From DASXQK01 sp963724385 (GTDB lineage Bacteria > Pseudomonadota > Alphaproteobacteria > Dongiales > Dongiaceae): a stretch of 64,000 nt of DNA. Below, piece by piece: positions 1 through 7,693 of this stretch. Position 1 is the stretch's first letter. Each line of letters begins with the position of its first letter. The notes under the pieces were generated by a model. That model saw only the letters and a list, made by a program, of their open reading frames with translations. It searched no databases and was not told where the DNA came from. The translations under genes and the position numbers were made by a program. The DNA is taken from contig CAVRUJ010000002.1 in assembly GCA_963724385.1 (NCBI GenBank), positions 1,240,001 through 1,304,000 on the forward strand, given 5' to 3'.

Positions 1-471
1 TTCCAGGGTCTTCAACAAGGCGTTGAAGGCCTGGGTCGAAAGCATGTGCACTTCGTCGATGACGTAGACCTTGAAGCGCGCCTCGACCGGCGCGTAGCGC
101 ACGCCGTCGATCAGCTCGCGCATCTCGCCGACGCCTGTCCGGCTCGCCGCGTCCATCTCGATCACGTCGATATGGCGATCCTCGGCGATGGCCTTGCAAT
201 GGATGCATTGGCCGCAGGGCTCGGGCGTCGGCCCGCCCTTGCCGTCGGGGCCGATGCAGTTGAAGGCCCGGGCGAGGATGCGCGCCGTCGTCGTCTTGCC
301 CACGCCGCGCACGCCCGTCAGCATGAAGCCCTGGGCGATGCGGCCTGCGGCGATCGCGTTGGTGAGCGTGCGCACGAGCGCTTCCTGGCCGATCATGTCG
401 GCGAAGGTCGCCGGCCGATACTTGCGCGCGAGCACGCGATACGGCGTAGCGGTGGTGGGTGCGTCGGTCAT
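1..471 (-). CDS. dnaX: DNA polymerase III subunit gamma/tau, N-terminal part (runs off left edge)
   Basis: Clamp-loader ATPase of the replicative polymerase. It loads the beta clamp on primed DNA. Only the first 157 codons are in the window and the reading frame is open to base 1. Visible are the Walker A motif GVRGVGKT (residues 53-60), the zinc-module cysteines C72, C86, C89 and C92, and the DEVH Walker B box (139-142) followed by the LSTQAFNALLKTLE segment typical of gamma/tau. The ATG at 471-469 precedes MTDAPTTATPYRVLARKYRP, the normal N-terminus. The SRP RNA gene lies about 30 bases upstream on the same strand, with no U-run between them, so the two may share a transcript. Identification is secure. 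Confidence 0.97.
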   Translation of the reverse strand, partial: MTDAPTTATPYRVLARKYRPATFADMIGQEALVRTLTNAIAAGRIAQGFMLTGVRGVGKTTTARILARAFNCIGPDGKGGPTPEPCGQCIHCKAIAEDRHIDVIEMDAASRTGVGEMRELIDGVRYAPVEARFKVYVIDEVHMLSTQAFNALLKTLE

Positions 472-501
472 GTGGGGCGCGGGCCGGTGGATCAGCGGTG
501 G

Positions 502-595
502 GAGACCGGACGACGACCCGCGCGGAAACTCGTTACGGCTGCTTCCTTCCGGACCTGACCGGGTTGGCGAGACGCACGCCCGCCGCCGGCCTCCC
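502..595 (-). ncRNA. ffs: signal recognition particle RNA (small bacterial 4.5S type)
   Basis: RNA core of the signal recognition particle, which binds Ffh and targets nascent membrane proteins. The minus strand carries the near-invariant apical sequence GGTCAGGTCCGGAAGGAAGC (complement of about 543-562), which forms the GGAA-loop and symmetric-loop Ffh-binding site. The flanks pair into the long helix: GGCCGG (complement of 586-591) with CCGGTC (complement of 504-509), and then CGGCGG with G-U-containing CGTCG. Ends are estimated from the helix and from the promoter just upstream. Placement immediately before dnaX is common in alphaproteobacteria. Confidence 0.93.
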
Positions 596-601
596 GCAGA
601 C

Positions 602-630
602 AATATCGGGCCTGATGCCGGGCTTCGCAA
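602..630 (-). promoter_or_regulatory. predicted sigma70-type promoter of the SRP RNA
   Basis: On the minus strand TTGCGA (complement of 625-630) and GATATT (complement of 602-607) are separated by exactly 17 bases. Transcription would start near 595, where the terminal helix of the SRP RNA begins. Identified by eye from spacing and consensus. Confidence 0.6.
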
Positions 631-704
631 GGGCGTTCGCAGCCGTCCGGCCGACGCCGCCAGGACGATTGCCGCAGGGCTGCCAGCATGCGAGGTTTCG
701 AGCG

Positions 705-1616
705 ATGACTCGCGAGGAAGCCAATTTCTATGTCACCTCGGCCCTTGATCGCGCGGGCCAACGCCGGCGCGACGAGGCCTGGCTGGCCGAGCGCCTCGCC
801 GATCCGCAGAGCCTCCTGCTGCCGGTCTGGCGCGGGCAGAATCTGCTGCGCGATTCGGACCAACCCACGGCCGCCATGCTGGCCCGTACCGAGGCGGCGG
901 AGCTCATCCAGGCGGCGCCAGCGGTAGCACTCCTGGGCCTGGTCGGCGAAGTCGCCCATTTCGCCGTCGACGTGTCGCATCACGCTGAACCTCCGGCGCT
1001 GCCCGGCGCCCGCTTCGCCGACCTACGCAGCGTGGGCGCCATCATGGGCCGCGAGGAAGGCGGGATGCTGGCCTATGCCCGCGGCCTTATCCATTGGCAT
1101 CAGCGCCACCGCTTCTGCGGCGTCTGCGGCAGCCCGACCGAGAGCCGCGAGGCGGGGCATATGCGCCGGTGCAGCAATCTCGCTTGCGCCGCCGAGCATC
1201 ATCCGCGCACCGATCCTGCCGTCATCATGCGCATCGAGCACCAGGGCCGGATCCTGCTCGCCCGCCAGAAGCAATGGCCGCCGGGCATGCATTCGGTGCT
1301 GGCCGGCTTCGTCGAGCCGGGCGAAAGCCTGGAGGACACGGTGCGCCGCGAGGTGGCGGAGGAGGCCGGCCTGCCGCTCGCCGACGTCGCCTACCACTCC
1401 TCACAGCCCTGGCCCTTCCCGGCCTCGATCATGCTGGGCTTTACCGCGCGCGCCCTCCACGACGCCATCGAGGTCGATGGCGAGGAGCTGGAAGAGGCGC
1501 GCTGGTATACGCGCGAGGAGCTGAAGGCCTCGCCCGAAAACGAAACCTTCCGCCTGCCCCGGCGCGATTCGATAGCCCGGCGCCTGGTGGATGACTGGAT
1601 CGCCGGCCGGCGGTAG
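705..1616 (+). CDS. nudC: NAD(H)/RNA-decapping Nudix pyrophosphatase
   Basis: Hydrolyses NAD(H) to NMN(H) plus AMP and, in characterised NudC enzymes, removes NAD caps from RNA. The 303-residue protein has the NudC layout: a poorly conserved N-terminal domain, a zinc ribbon (C138, C141, C156, C161), a canonical Nudix box at 201-223 (G-x5-E-x7-REVAEEAGL), and the NudC-specific SQPWPFPxS motif just after it (about 232-240). The reading frame is open further upstream, but the ATG at 705 gives the usual N-terminus (MTREEANFYV). The longer version would run through the SRP RNA and its promoter on the other strand. It is divergent from the ffs-dnaX unit. Confidence 0.93.
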   Translation: MTREEANFYVTSALDRAGQRRRDEAWLAERLADPQSLLLPVWRGQNLLRDSDQPTAAMLARTEAAELIQAAPAVALLGLVGEVAHFAVDVSHHAEPPALPGARFADLRSVGAIMGREEGGMLAYARGLIHWHQRHRFCGVCGSPTESREAGHMRRCSNLACAAEHHPRTDPAVIMRIEHQGRILLARQKQWPPGMHSVLAGFVEPGESLEDTVRREVAEEAGLPLADVAYHSSQPWPFPASIMLGFTARALHDAIEVDGEELEEARWYTREELKASPENETFRLPRRDSIARRLVDDWIAGRR

Positions 1617-1620
1617 GGCG

Positions 1621-2382
1621 TCAGGCGTGCCGGCGCTGGCGATGCGGCCGTTCGGCCCAGGCGCGGCGCTCCTGCACCAGGTCGAGCCAGCGGCCGGTGA
1701 CGGAACGGCAGAAGGCCGCACCCTCCTCGAAATGGGCCTCGACCGACCGGACGACGTCGGCGGCGACGATCTCGGCGAGCTCGCCGTAATGCCGCTCGAC
1801 CGAGCCCCAGCAATCGCGGGGGAAATTGCGCGCGTCGGCCTCGGTCACCTCGAAATGGAACTGGAAGCCGTAGGTCGTCCGCCCGACCCTGAGGCCCTGG
1901 TTGGGGCAGGTCGGGTTCGACATCAGGCGCACCGCGCCCGCCGGCAATTCGAAGCTGTCCTCATGGAGCTGCATGATCTTGCAGTCGGGGGCAAGCCCCT
2001 TCAGCAGCGGATCGCGCCGGCCGGCCGGGGTGAGACGCACCGGCAGATAGCCGATCTCGAGCCCGCCGAAAGGATAGACCTTGGCGCCGAAGGTGCGCGC
2101 GATGAGCTGGGCGCCCAGGCACACGCCCAGCACCGGCTTCGCCTGCTCGTGGAAGGCGCGGATCAGGGCCAGCATCGCTGGAAAGGCGGGATAGCCGGCA
2201 TCGTCGCCGGCGTGCATCGGCCCGCCGAGGACGACCAGCCCGTCGAACCCCTCGGGCGCCTGAGGCATCGCCTCGCCATGATGCGGCATGCGGATATCGA
2301 GGCTGGCGCCGCGGGCGCGCAAGGTCTCGCCGACGATGCCGACGGGGGTTACCGGACAGTGCTGAAGAACCAGAATCGTCAT
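1621..2382 (-). CDS. class I glutamine amidotransferase-like protein (GMP synthase-type domain)
   Basis: Stand-alone class I GATase domain, 253 residues. The nucleophile elbow is VLGVCLGAQLIA with C88, and the rest of the triad is in GFQFHFEVTE (H176, E178). Such free-standing domains hydrolyse glutamine or gamma-glutamyl compounds, but the substrate cannot be read from the sequence. The ATG at 2382-2380 (MTILVLQHCP) is chosen because it starts the Rossmann-like first strand; the open frame upstream is GC-rich and lacks family features. It converges with nudC, with 4 bases between the stop codons. Confidence 0.82.
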   Translation of the reverse strand: MTILVLQHCPVTPVGIVGETLRARGASLDIRMPHHGEAMPQAPEGFDGLVVLGGPMHAGDDAGYPAFPAMLALIRAFHEQAKPVLGVCLGAQLIARTFGAKVYPFGGLEIGYLPVRLTPAGRRDPLLKGLAPDCKIMQLHEDSFELPAGAVRLMSNPTCPNQGLRVGRTTYGFQFHFEVTEADARNFPRDCWGSVERHYGELAEIVAADVVRSVEAHFEEGAAFCRSVTGRWLDLVQERRAWAERPHRQRRHA

Positions 2383-2695
2383 GGCCTGCTCCCTTTGCCG
2401 CGGAAGATCCCGCGGATGATCCCGGAGCCGACGGACGTAACCCCGTCGCCGCGGAAATCTTCCGTGGCGACACGGCAAGGGGCTTCAGAGGAATGGAGGG
2501 CGGGGCAAGGCCCGGCTACAACCATTTCGAAGTCCCTCAAAGGTTTCGGCCATCGGGCCGGTGAAACCAACAAAGGACGCCAAACGTCGTAGCATAACCA
2601 CCAGGGGCCATTGGCACGTGCGCGTGCGTCTGGCGCGGAATGTAAGACAAGCGCGCCGGACTTCAAGGCAAATCCTAGCGCCGCGGCGGAATTTC
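2383..2695. other. 313-base intergenic region with two inverted repeats
   Basis: This gap lies between the stop of pheA and the start of the amidotransferase, both read leftwards, so it should hold a terminator and a promoter. Two possible hairpins are visible. At 2542-2568 GGTTTC/GAAACC arms enclose GGCC-ATCG-GGCC. At 2449-2471 CGCCGCGGAA pairs with TTCCGTGGCG with one mismatch. Neither has a clear U-tract on the minus strand. No convincing small gene or riboswitch core was found. Confidence 0.4.
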
Positions 2696-3550
2696 CTACT
2701 GCTCAGTGCGCCGGCGGAAGGGGTCGGCGGGATAGACGCCGAGGATGCGCACCTCGCGGGAGAAGAAGCTCAGCTCTTCCAGCGCCAGGCGTTCGGGCCG
2801 GCGTTCGGGATGGCCGTCGATTTCGGCGTAGAACTGGGCCACGGTGAAGGCGCCGTCCACCATGTAGCTTTCGAGCTTGGTGATGTTGATGCCGTTGGTG
2901 GCGAAGCCGCCCAGGGCCTTGTAGAGGGCGGCCGGGACGCTGCGCACCCGGAACACGAAACTGGTGATGACGGGGCCCTCGACCGGATCGGGATCGACCG
3001 GCTCGCGCCGCATGATGATGAAGCGGGTGGTGTTGTTCGCAAGATCGGCCACATTGGCGCGCAGCGACGTGAGGCCGTAGATCTGGCCGGCGAGTTCGGA
3101 TGCGATCGCCGCCTCGCTCGGGTCCTGGCGCGCGGCCACGTCAGCCGCGGCCCCCGCGGTGTCGGCATGGACGATCGCCTTCAGGCCGAGCTCGGCGATC
3201 AGCTTGCGGCATTGCGGCAGGGCGTGGACGTGGCTGTGCACGGTCTTCAGCCCCTGGATCGTCGCCCCCCGGGGCGCCAGCAGGTGATGCACGACGGGCT
3301 GGAAATGCTCGCCCACGATATGCAGGCCGGATTCCGGCAACAGATGATGGATGTCGGCGACACGGCCGGCGACCGTGTTGTCGATGGGAATCATCGCCAG
3401 CTCCGCCCGGCCTTCGCGCACGGCGGCGAAGGCTTCCTCGAAGGTGGCGGAAGGCAGTGTCGTCATGCCGGGCTTGGCGTTGCGGCAGGCGAGATCGGAA
3501 TAGGCGCCGGGTGCGCCCTGGAAGGCGATTGTGCGGGCAGCGTCGGTCAT
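2696..3550 (-). CDS. pheA: prephenate dehydratase
   Basis: Converts prephenate to phenylpyruvate, the committed step of phenylalanine synthesis, in the cytoplasm. At 284 residues it is a monofunctional PheA without a chorismate mutase domain. The catalytic TRF motif is T175-R176-F177 in ANNTTRFIIM. The C-terminal ACT regulatory domain spans about 195-270, with the ES pair of the phenylalanine-binding motif at E227-S228 (NITKLESYMVDG). Feedback inhibition by phenylalanine is therefore expected. The ATG at 3550 overlaps the stop of kdsB by four bases (ATGA), suggesting translational coupling. kdsB-pheA adjacency is frequent in alphaproteobacteria. Confidence 0.95.
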   Translation of the reverse strand: MTDAARTIAFQGAPGAYSDLACRNAKPGMTTLPSATFEEAFAAVREGRAELAMIPIDNTVAGRVADIHHLLPESGLHIVGEHFQPVVHHLLAPRGATIQGLKTVHSHVHALPQCRKLIAELGLKAIVHADTAGAAADVAARQDPSEAAIASELAGQIYGLTSLRANVADLANNTTRFIIMRREPVDPDPVEGPVITSFVFRVRSVPAALYKALGGFATNGINITKLESYMVDGAFTVAQFYAEIDGHPERRPERLALEELSFFSREVRILGVYPADPFRRRTEQ

Positions 3551-4305
3551 GCTGGGCCCTTGGAGGGTTCGCTTCGGGATTGAAGCAGGGCGCGGGCGCG
3601 GGCGAGATCGGCCGGAGTATCGACACCGAGCGGAACCGTGTCAACGAGAGCGACCTCGATGCGCATGCCGGCTTCGAGCGCGCGCAGTTGCTCCAGTTTC
3701 TCGCGCCGTTCCAGGGGCGAGGGCGGCAGAGCGACGAAGCGGGCGAGCGCCGCGCGCCGATATGCGTAGATGCCGATATGGTGGAACAGGGGCCCCTCGC
3801 CCGCCGGGCAGCGCGCGCGGGTGAAATATAGCGCGCGTGCGATCCGCCGGTCGGCGGCCAGCGCCGCCACGGCCTTGACCACGCCGGGGTCATCCATCTC
3901 CGCCGGCTCGCGGATCTCCGCGGCGAGCGTGGCGATATCGACCGCCGGGTTGGCCAGCGGCGCCAGCACTTGAGCAATCAAGGCCGGATGGAGGGTCGGA
4001 AGGTCGCCCTGGAGATTGACCACGACATCGTGGCGGCCTTGCGGGTCCACTGCCTGGACGGCCTCGAACACCCGATCCGAGCCCGAGGCGTGATCGGCCC
4101 GGGTCAGCCGCGCGACGCCGCCCGCAGCTTCGATGGCCCGCGCGATCTCGGGCTCCTGGGCCGCCACCAGCACCGGCCCGATGCCCGCGGCCATCGCCCG
4201 GCGCCAAACATGGACGATCATGGGCTCGCCATGGATGTCGGCCAGCGGTTTGCCCGGCAGGCGGCTCGCGGCGAGACGGGCGGGAATGACGACCAGAGGA
4301 TTCAT
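3547..4305 (-). CDS. kdsB: 3-deoxy-manno-octulosonate cytidylyltransferase (CMP-Kdo synthetase)
   Basis: Activates Kdo with CTP to CMP-Kdo for the LPS inner core, which shows a Gram-negative outer membrane. The 252-residue protein has the N-terminal nucleotide-binding segment IPARLAASRLPGKPLADI (7-24) and the HASGSDRVFEA segment (72-82). The family motif usually written QGDEP is here NLQGDLP (97-103), with leucine in place of the acid, a small deviation. It is the first gene of a two-gene unit with pheA, and its start faces away from the cytochrome gene across a 248-base divergent region. Confidence 0.94.
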   Translation of the reverse strand: MNPLVVIPARLAASRLPGKPLADIHGEPMIVHVWRRAMAAGIGPVLVAAQEPEIARAIEAAGGVARLTRADHASGSDRVFEAVQAVDPQGRHDVVVNLQGDLPTLHPALIAQVLAPLANPAVDIATLAAEIREPAEMDDPGVVKAVAALAADRRIARALYFTRARCPAGEGPLFHHIGIYAYRRAALARFVALPPSPLERREKLEQLRALEAGMRIEVALVDTVPLGVDTPADLARARALLQSRSEPSKGPA

Positions 4306-4472
4306 CGAAAGCCTTTTGGAGAGCTCCTTGGCTCAAGTCGCGTCGGCCGCCCTGCGATAACGGGCGCGACATATTGCCGCGTCGGCCCAAAGGCCCCGCC
4401 AGGAGCCTTCGGGCGGCGCAAGATATCCCCCGGTCGAAGCTGGGAAAACCAGGAAATGCGGCGGCTCGTCCA

Positions 4473-4501
4473 TTGGACAGCCCGAGGCGAAGCCGTTACA
4501 T
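4473..4501 (+). promoter_or_regulatory. predicted promoter of the tandem cytochrome c gene
   Basis: TTGGAC (4473-4478) and TTACAT (4496-4501) are spaced by 17 bases. Transcription would begin near 4508, about 45 bases before the ATG at 4554. Called by eye. Confidence 0.45.
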
Positions 4502-4553
4502 TCCGCCGCCGCCCGGCCCGCTGCCGGGGTTCTGTCGACGGGGTTTCGAATAA

Positions 4554-5564
4554 ATGGCATCGCTGGAGCTGAACAAGATCGTCGGCGCCATTCTGCTTGG
4601 CGGATTGGTTTCCATGGCGACCGGCTTCGTCGCCGAGGAGCTGGTGAAGCCCCATGGCGAAATTGCCGAAACAGCCGCCCCGCCCACTGCGGCGCCCAGC
4701 GCGCCTGCCGTCATCGAACCCGTCTCGGGCCTGCTCGCCAAGGCCGATGTCGCCGCCGGCCAGGCGACGGCGAAGAAATGCCAGACCTGCCACGACTTCA
4801 CCAAGGGCGGCCCCAACAAGATCGGGCCGAACCTCTGGGGCATCGTCGGCTCCAAGCCCGCGGCCGTGGCCGGCTACAGCTTCTCCGACGCGATGAAGCA
4901 GCGCGCCGACAAGACCTGGACCTACGAGGAGCTGAACCAGTTCCTGGCCGGCCCGCGGGCCGATGTCCCGGGCACCAAGATGACCTTCGTCGGCCTGCCG
5001 AAGCTGGAGGACCGGGCGAACATCATCGCCTGGCTGCGCCAACAGTCGGATTCGCCCATGGTCTTGCCCAGCGATGCGGATATCGCGGCGGCCCAAAAGG
5101 CTTATAACGACGCCAAGGCAGCTGCGGCCAAGCCAGCGGCCGCCACCACGACGGCCACCGCTGCGACCGCCCAGCCTGCAGCGACCCAGACCGCCGCGGC
5201 CGAGGTCGCGCCGATCGCCGACCGCCTGAAGAAGGCGGACCCGGCCAACGGTCAGCAGATCTCCAGGAAATGCCAGGCCTGCCACGATTTCACCAAGGGC
5301 GGGCCCAACAAGGTGGGACCGAACCTGTGGAACATCGTCGGCTCCAAGGCCGCCGATGTTCCCGGCTATTCCTTCTCCGACGCCATGAAGCAGCGGGCCG
5401 ACAAGGTCTGGACCTACCAGGAGCTGGACAATTACCTGGCCGGCCCGCGCGCCTATGTGCCCGGCACCAAGATGACCTTCGTCGGCCTGCCCAACCCGCA
5501 GGACCGGGCCGATCTTCTTGCCTGGCTGCGCCAGCAGGCGGATTCGCCCGTTCCGCTCCCCTGA
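4554..5564 (+). CDS. membrane-anchored di-haem cytochrome c with duplicated class I domain
   Basis: Predicted periplasmic electron carrier tethered by an uncleaved N-terminal helix (about residues 8-26, ILLGGLVSMATGF), as in CycM-type cytochromes. The 336 residues hold two nearly identical class I haem domains. Domain 1 has C76-QT-C79-H80 and a methionine ligand in PGTKMTFVGLP. Domain 2 has C240-QA-C243-H244 and the same PGTKMTFVGLP. They are joined by an Ala/Thr/Pro-rich linker (about 187-222). The repeat offset is 492 bases, and identity is high at DNA level, which points to a fairly recent internal duplication. Single-domain relatives are about half this length. The likely partners are the bc1 complex and a terminal oxidase, inferred from the family only. 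Confidence 0.88.
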   Translation: MASLELNKIVGAILLGGLVSMATGFVAEELVKPHGEIAETAAPPTAAPSAPAVIEPVSGLLAKADVAAGQATAKKCQTCHDFTKGGPNKIGPNLWGIVGSKPAAVAGYSFSDAMKQRADKTWTYEELNQFLAGPRADVPGTKMTFVGLPKLEDRANIIAWLRQQSDSPMVLPSDADIAAAQKAYNDAKAAAAKPAAATTTATAATAQPAATQTAAAEVAPIADRLKKADPANGQQISRKCQACHDFTKGGPNKVGPNLWNIVGSKAADVPGYSFSDAMKQRADKVWTYQELDNYLAGPRAYVPGTKMTFVGLPNPQDRADLLAWLRQQADSPVPLP

Positions 5565-5581
5565 GGGGAACGGCGGGTTTC

Positions 5582-6361
5582 TTGGACTGCCCGGCGGAAT
5601 TCCTCGCCTTCGCCGACCGGCTCGCCGATGCCGCGGGCGAGGTGGTGCGCCGCTATTTTCGCCAGCCCGTCGAGGTCATCACCAAGGCGGACAAGAGCCC
5701 GGTCACAATCGCCGACCGGGAAACCGAGAAGCTGCTGCGCTCCCTCGTCGCTCGCACATATCCGGCCCATGGCCTGATCGGCGAGGAGTTCGGCGCCGAA
5801 CGGCCCGAGGCCGAGTTCGTCTGGATCTTCGACCCCATCGACGGCACCAAGCAATTCATCGCCGGTCGGCCGCTGTTCGGCACGCTCATCGGACTCCTGC
5901 ATGGGGGACGGCCGCTGCTGGGGGTGATCGACCATCCGGCGCTGCGCGAGCGCTGGATCGGCGCGCAAGGCCATCCCACCCGCTTCCAGGGGCAGCCGGC
6001 CAAGACGCGGGCCTGCGCTGAGCTGTCGCTCGCCGTGTTGGGCGCAAGCTCGCCCCATATGTTCGGCACCACCGAAGCGACCGCGGCCTTCGAGCGCGTC
6101 CGCAAAGCTGCCGGGCTCGCCATCTACGGAGGCGACTGCTACGCCTACGGCCTGATCGCCTCGGGTTTCCACGACCTGGTGATCGAAGCCAACAATGGCA
6201 TCCATGATTTCCTGCCCCTGGTCCCGGTGATCGAGGGGGCGGGCGGCATGGTCACCGACTGGCAGGGCAGGGCTCTCGGCCTCAGGTCCGGCGACAAGGT
6301 GCTCGCCGCCGGCGACCAGCGCATGCATGAGGCAGCTCTAAAGCTCCTTGCCTGGAACTAA
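5582..6361 (+). CDS. hisN: histidinol-phosphatase of the inositol monophosphatase family
   Basis: Mg2+-dependent phosphatase, probably HisN, which dephosphorylates histidinol phosphate in histidine synthesis. Metal-site motifs are G67-EEF, DPIDGT (84-89) and GGDCYAYGLIASG, with the later HDLVIEA and LVPVIEGAGG segments that distinguish HisN from plain inositol monophosphatases. No ATG fits. TTG at 5582 gives MDCPAEFLAFADRLADAAG, which aligns with the family start, and a GAGGGG element lies upstream. The gene starts 17 bases after the cytochrome stop and is probably cotranscribed with it. Length is 259 residues. Confidence 0.85.
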   Translation: MDCPAEFLAFADRLADAAGEVVRRYFRQPVEVITKADKSPVTIADRETEKLLRSLVARTYPAHGLIGEEFGAERPEAEFVWIFDPIDGTKQFIAGRPLFGTLIGLLHGGRPLLGVIDHPALRERWIGAQGHPTRFQGQPAKTRACAELSLAVLGASSPHMFGTTEATAAFERVRKAAGLAIYGGDCYAYGLIASGFHDLVIEANNGIHDFLPLVPVIEGAGGMVTDWQGRALGLRSGDKVLAAGDQRMHEAALKLLAWN

Positions 6362-6446
6362 GGTGCACTGAGTACGCCGACCGGCGAGCCGTTACCCTTG
6401 GGGCGTAGAGTTGGTGAATGCTGAACAGGCGCCACCATCCGAGGCT

Positions 6447-6496
6447 GATGATCAATCCGCCGGCCTGGCCACCTCAGACGGCCAAGTATGATCATC
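6447..6496. repeat. 8-base inverted repeat downstream of hisN
   Basis: GATGATCA (6447-6454) and TGATCATC (6489-6496) are perfect inverted arms with a GGCC/GGCC pair inside. It could be a weak terminator for hisN or a protein-binding site at the edge of the restriction-modification island. There is no T-run after it. Confidence 0.35.
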
Positions 6497-6524
6497 CCAT
6501 TGCCTATGCTCGGCCCCGTCGAAG

Positions 6525-6553
6525 TTGCCAATTGACGTTTAAACGTCTATGAT
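6525..6553 (+). promoter_or_regulatory. predicted promoter of the DNA methyltransferase
   Basis: TTGCCA (6525-6530) and TATGAT (6548-6553) are separated by exactly 17 bases, a good sigma70-type match in a locally AT-rich stretch. Transcription would start near 6560, about 20 bases before the ATG at 6581. A 14-base palindrome fills most of the spacer. Confidence 0.65.
6534..6547. promoter_or_regulatory. palindromic operator candidate inside the promoter spacer
   Basis: GACGTTTAAACGTC is a perfect 14-base palindrome lying entirely between the -35 and -10 boxes and abutting the -10. A protein bound here would exclude RNA polymerase. The methyltransferase itself carries an N-terminal helix-turn-helix-like region, so autorepression is a plausible inference. 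Confidence 0.6.
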
Positions 6554-6580
6554 TTCGCTTTCGTCGGTTGGACGCCCTCC

Positions 6581-7693
6581 ATGCCAAAGCAAGCACCGGG
6601 AAAAGTCCGCGATGCCGTCGTCGCCGTACTACGCGACAGCGCTCAGCCGATCAGCGTACAAGAGATACACGAGGCAGTTGGTGAGCGGCTTGGACGCGTG
6701 TCCGCTTCGTCCGTGCGGTCGTACCTTCGCCTGAACGTCGACCGCCTGTTTGAGCGCGTCGATCGCGGTTTGTACCAGCTGTCGGAGGAACGAGAGCTCT
6801 TCGAGGTCTTGTCGCCCACGGACTCTCCGCTGCCATCCGAGCAACCCCAGCTCATACAAGGCAATTGCCTCGACTGGCTGGCCGGGCGCGAGCCCAACAG
6901 CATAGAGGCTGTTGTTACCGATCCGCCCTATGGGCTCGTCGAGTACAGCACCGTTGAACAGCATAAGCTCCGAATTGGAAGAGGAGGGGTTTGGCGAATT
7001 CCGCCGTCATTTGACGGCCATAAGCGGAGTCCCCTTCCCCAATTCACGACCCTTTCCCGAGAACAATTGGCGAGCCTGTCGGATTTCTTTCTCCGCTGGG
7101 GCAAAGTTCTATTGCCGGCGCTTGTGCCTGGCGCCAACGTGATCGTGGCTTCCAATCCGTTGCTGTCGCATATCGTCTCCGCTGCGCTCGCTGCCGCTGG
7201 ATTGGAACGCCGAGGAGAGATCGTTCGACTCGTGATGACCATGCGGGGCGGCGACAGACCGAAGAACGCGCACGAGGAATTCTCGGAAGTCACGGTCATG
7301 CCGCGATCGATGTGGGAACCATGGTTATGCTTCAGGAAACCTCTTGAAGGCAGAGTCCAGGATAATCTGCGCAAGTGGAAAACCGGAGGATTCCGTCGGG
7401 TTTCCGCAACCAGACCCTTTGGCGATGTGATCGCATCTCGTCCCACGCACGCCAACGAGCGAAAGATCGCCCCGCACCCCAGTCTCAAACCCCAGGCCTT
7501 CCTGCGACAAATCGTCCGAGCGGTCCTTCCGCTCAGTCACGGAACGGTGCTCGATCCGTTTGCGGGGGCTGGCTCCACCCTCGCTGCAGCGGCGGCCGTC
7601 GGTTATCCAAGCATTGGAATTGAGATCGACACCCACTTTGCCGAAATGGCACGCAAGGCCATCGGGCCGTTGTCACGGCTTGCGATCAAGTGA
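6581..7693 (+). CDS. type II DNA methyltransferase (beta-class, DPPY) with N-terminal winged-helix-like domain
   Basis: Transfers a methyl group from S-adenosylmethionine to adenine N6 or cytosine N4. Of 370 residues, about 1-75 look like a winged-helix domain (VRDAVVAVLRDSAQPISVQEIH and following). The catalytic motif IV DPPYG is at 114-118, a target-recognition region follows, and the AdoMet-binding motif I DPFAGAGST is at 325-333 after a motif X-like HPSLKPQAFLRQIV. The order IV, recognition domain, X, I defines the beta class. The ATG at 6581 sits about 20 bases after the predicted start point. The gene converges on a frameshifted endonuclease gene, overlapping its end by 21 bases. Base composition is lower in GC than the neighbours, as expected for acquired DNA. 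Specificity is unknown. Confidence 0.9.
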   Translation: MPKQAPGKVRDAVVAVLRDSAQPISVQEIHEAVGERLGRVSASSVRSYLRLNVDRLFERVDRGLYQLSEERELFEVLSPTDSPLPSEQPQLIQGNCLDWLAGREPNSIEAVVTDPPYGLVEYSTVEQHKLRIGRGGVWRIPPSFDGHKRSPLPQFTTLSREQLASLSDFFLRWGKVLLPALVPGANVIVASNPLLSHIVSAALAAAGLERRGEIVRLVMTMRGGDRPKNAHEEFSEVTVMPRSMWEPWLCFRKPLEGRVQDNLRKWKTGGFRRVSATRPFGDVIASRPTHANERKIAPHPSLKPQAFLRQIVRAVLPLSHGTVLDPFAGAGSTLAAAAAVGYPSIGIEIDTHFAEMARKAIGPLSRLAIK

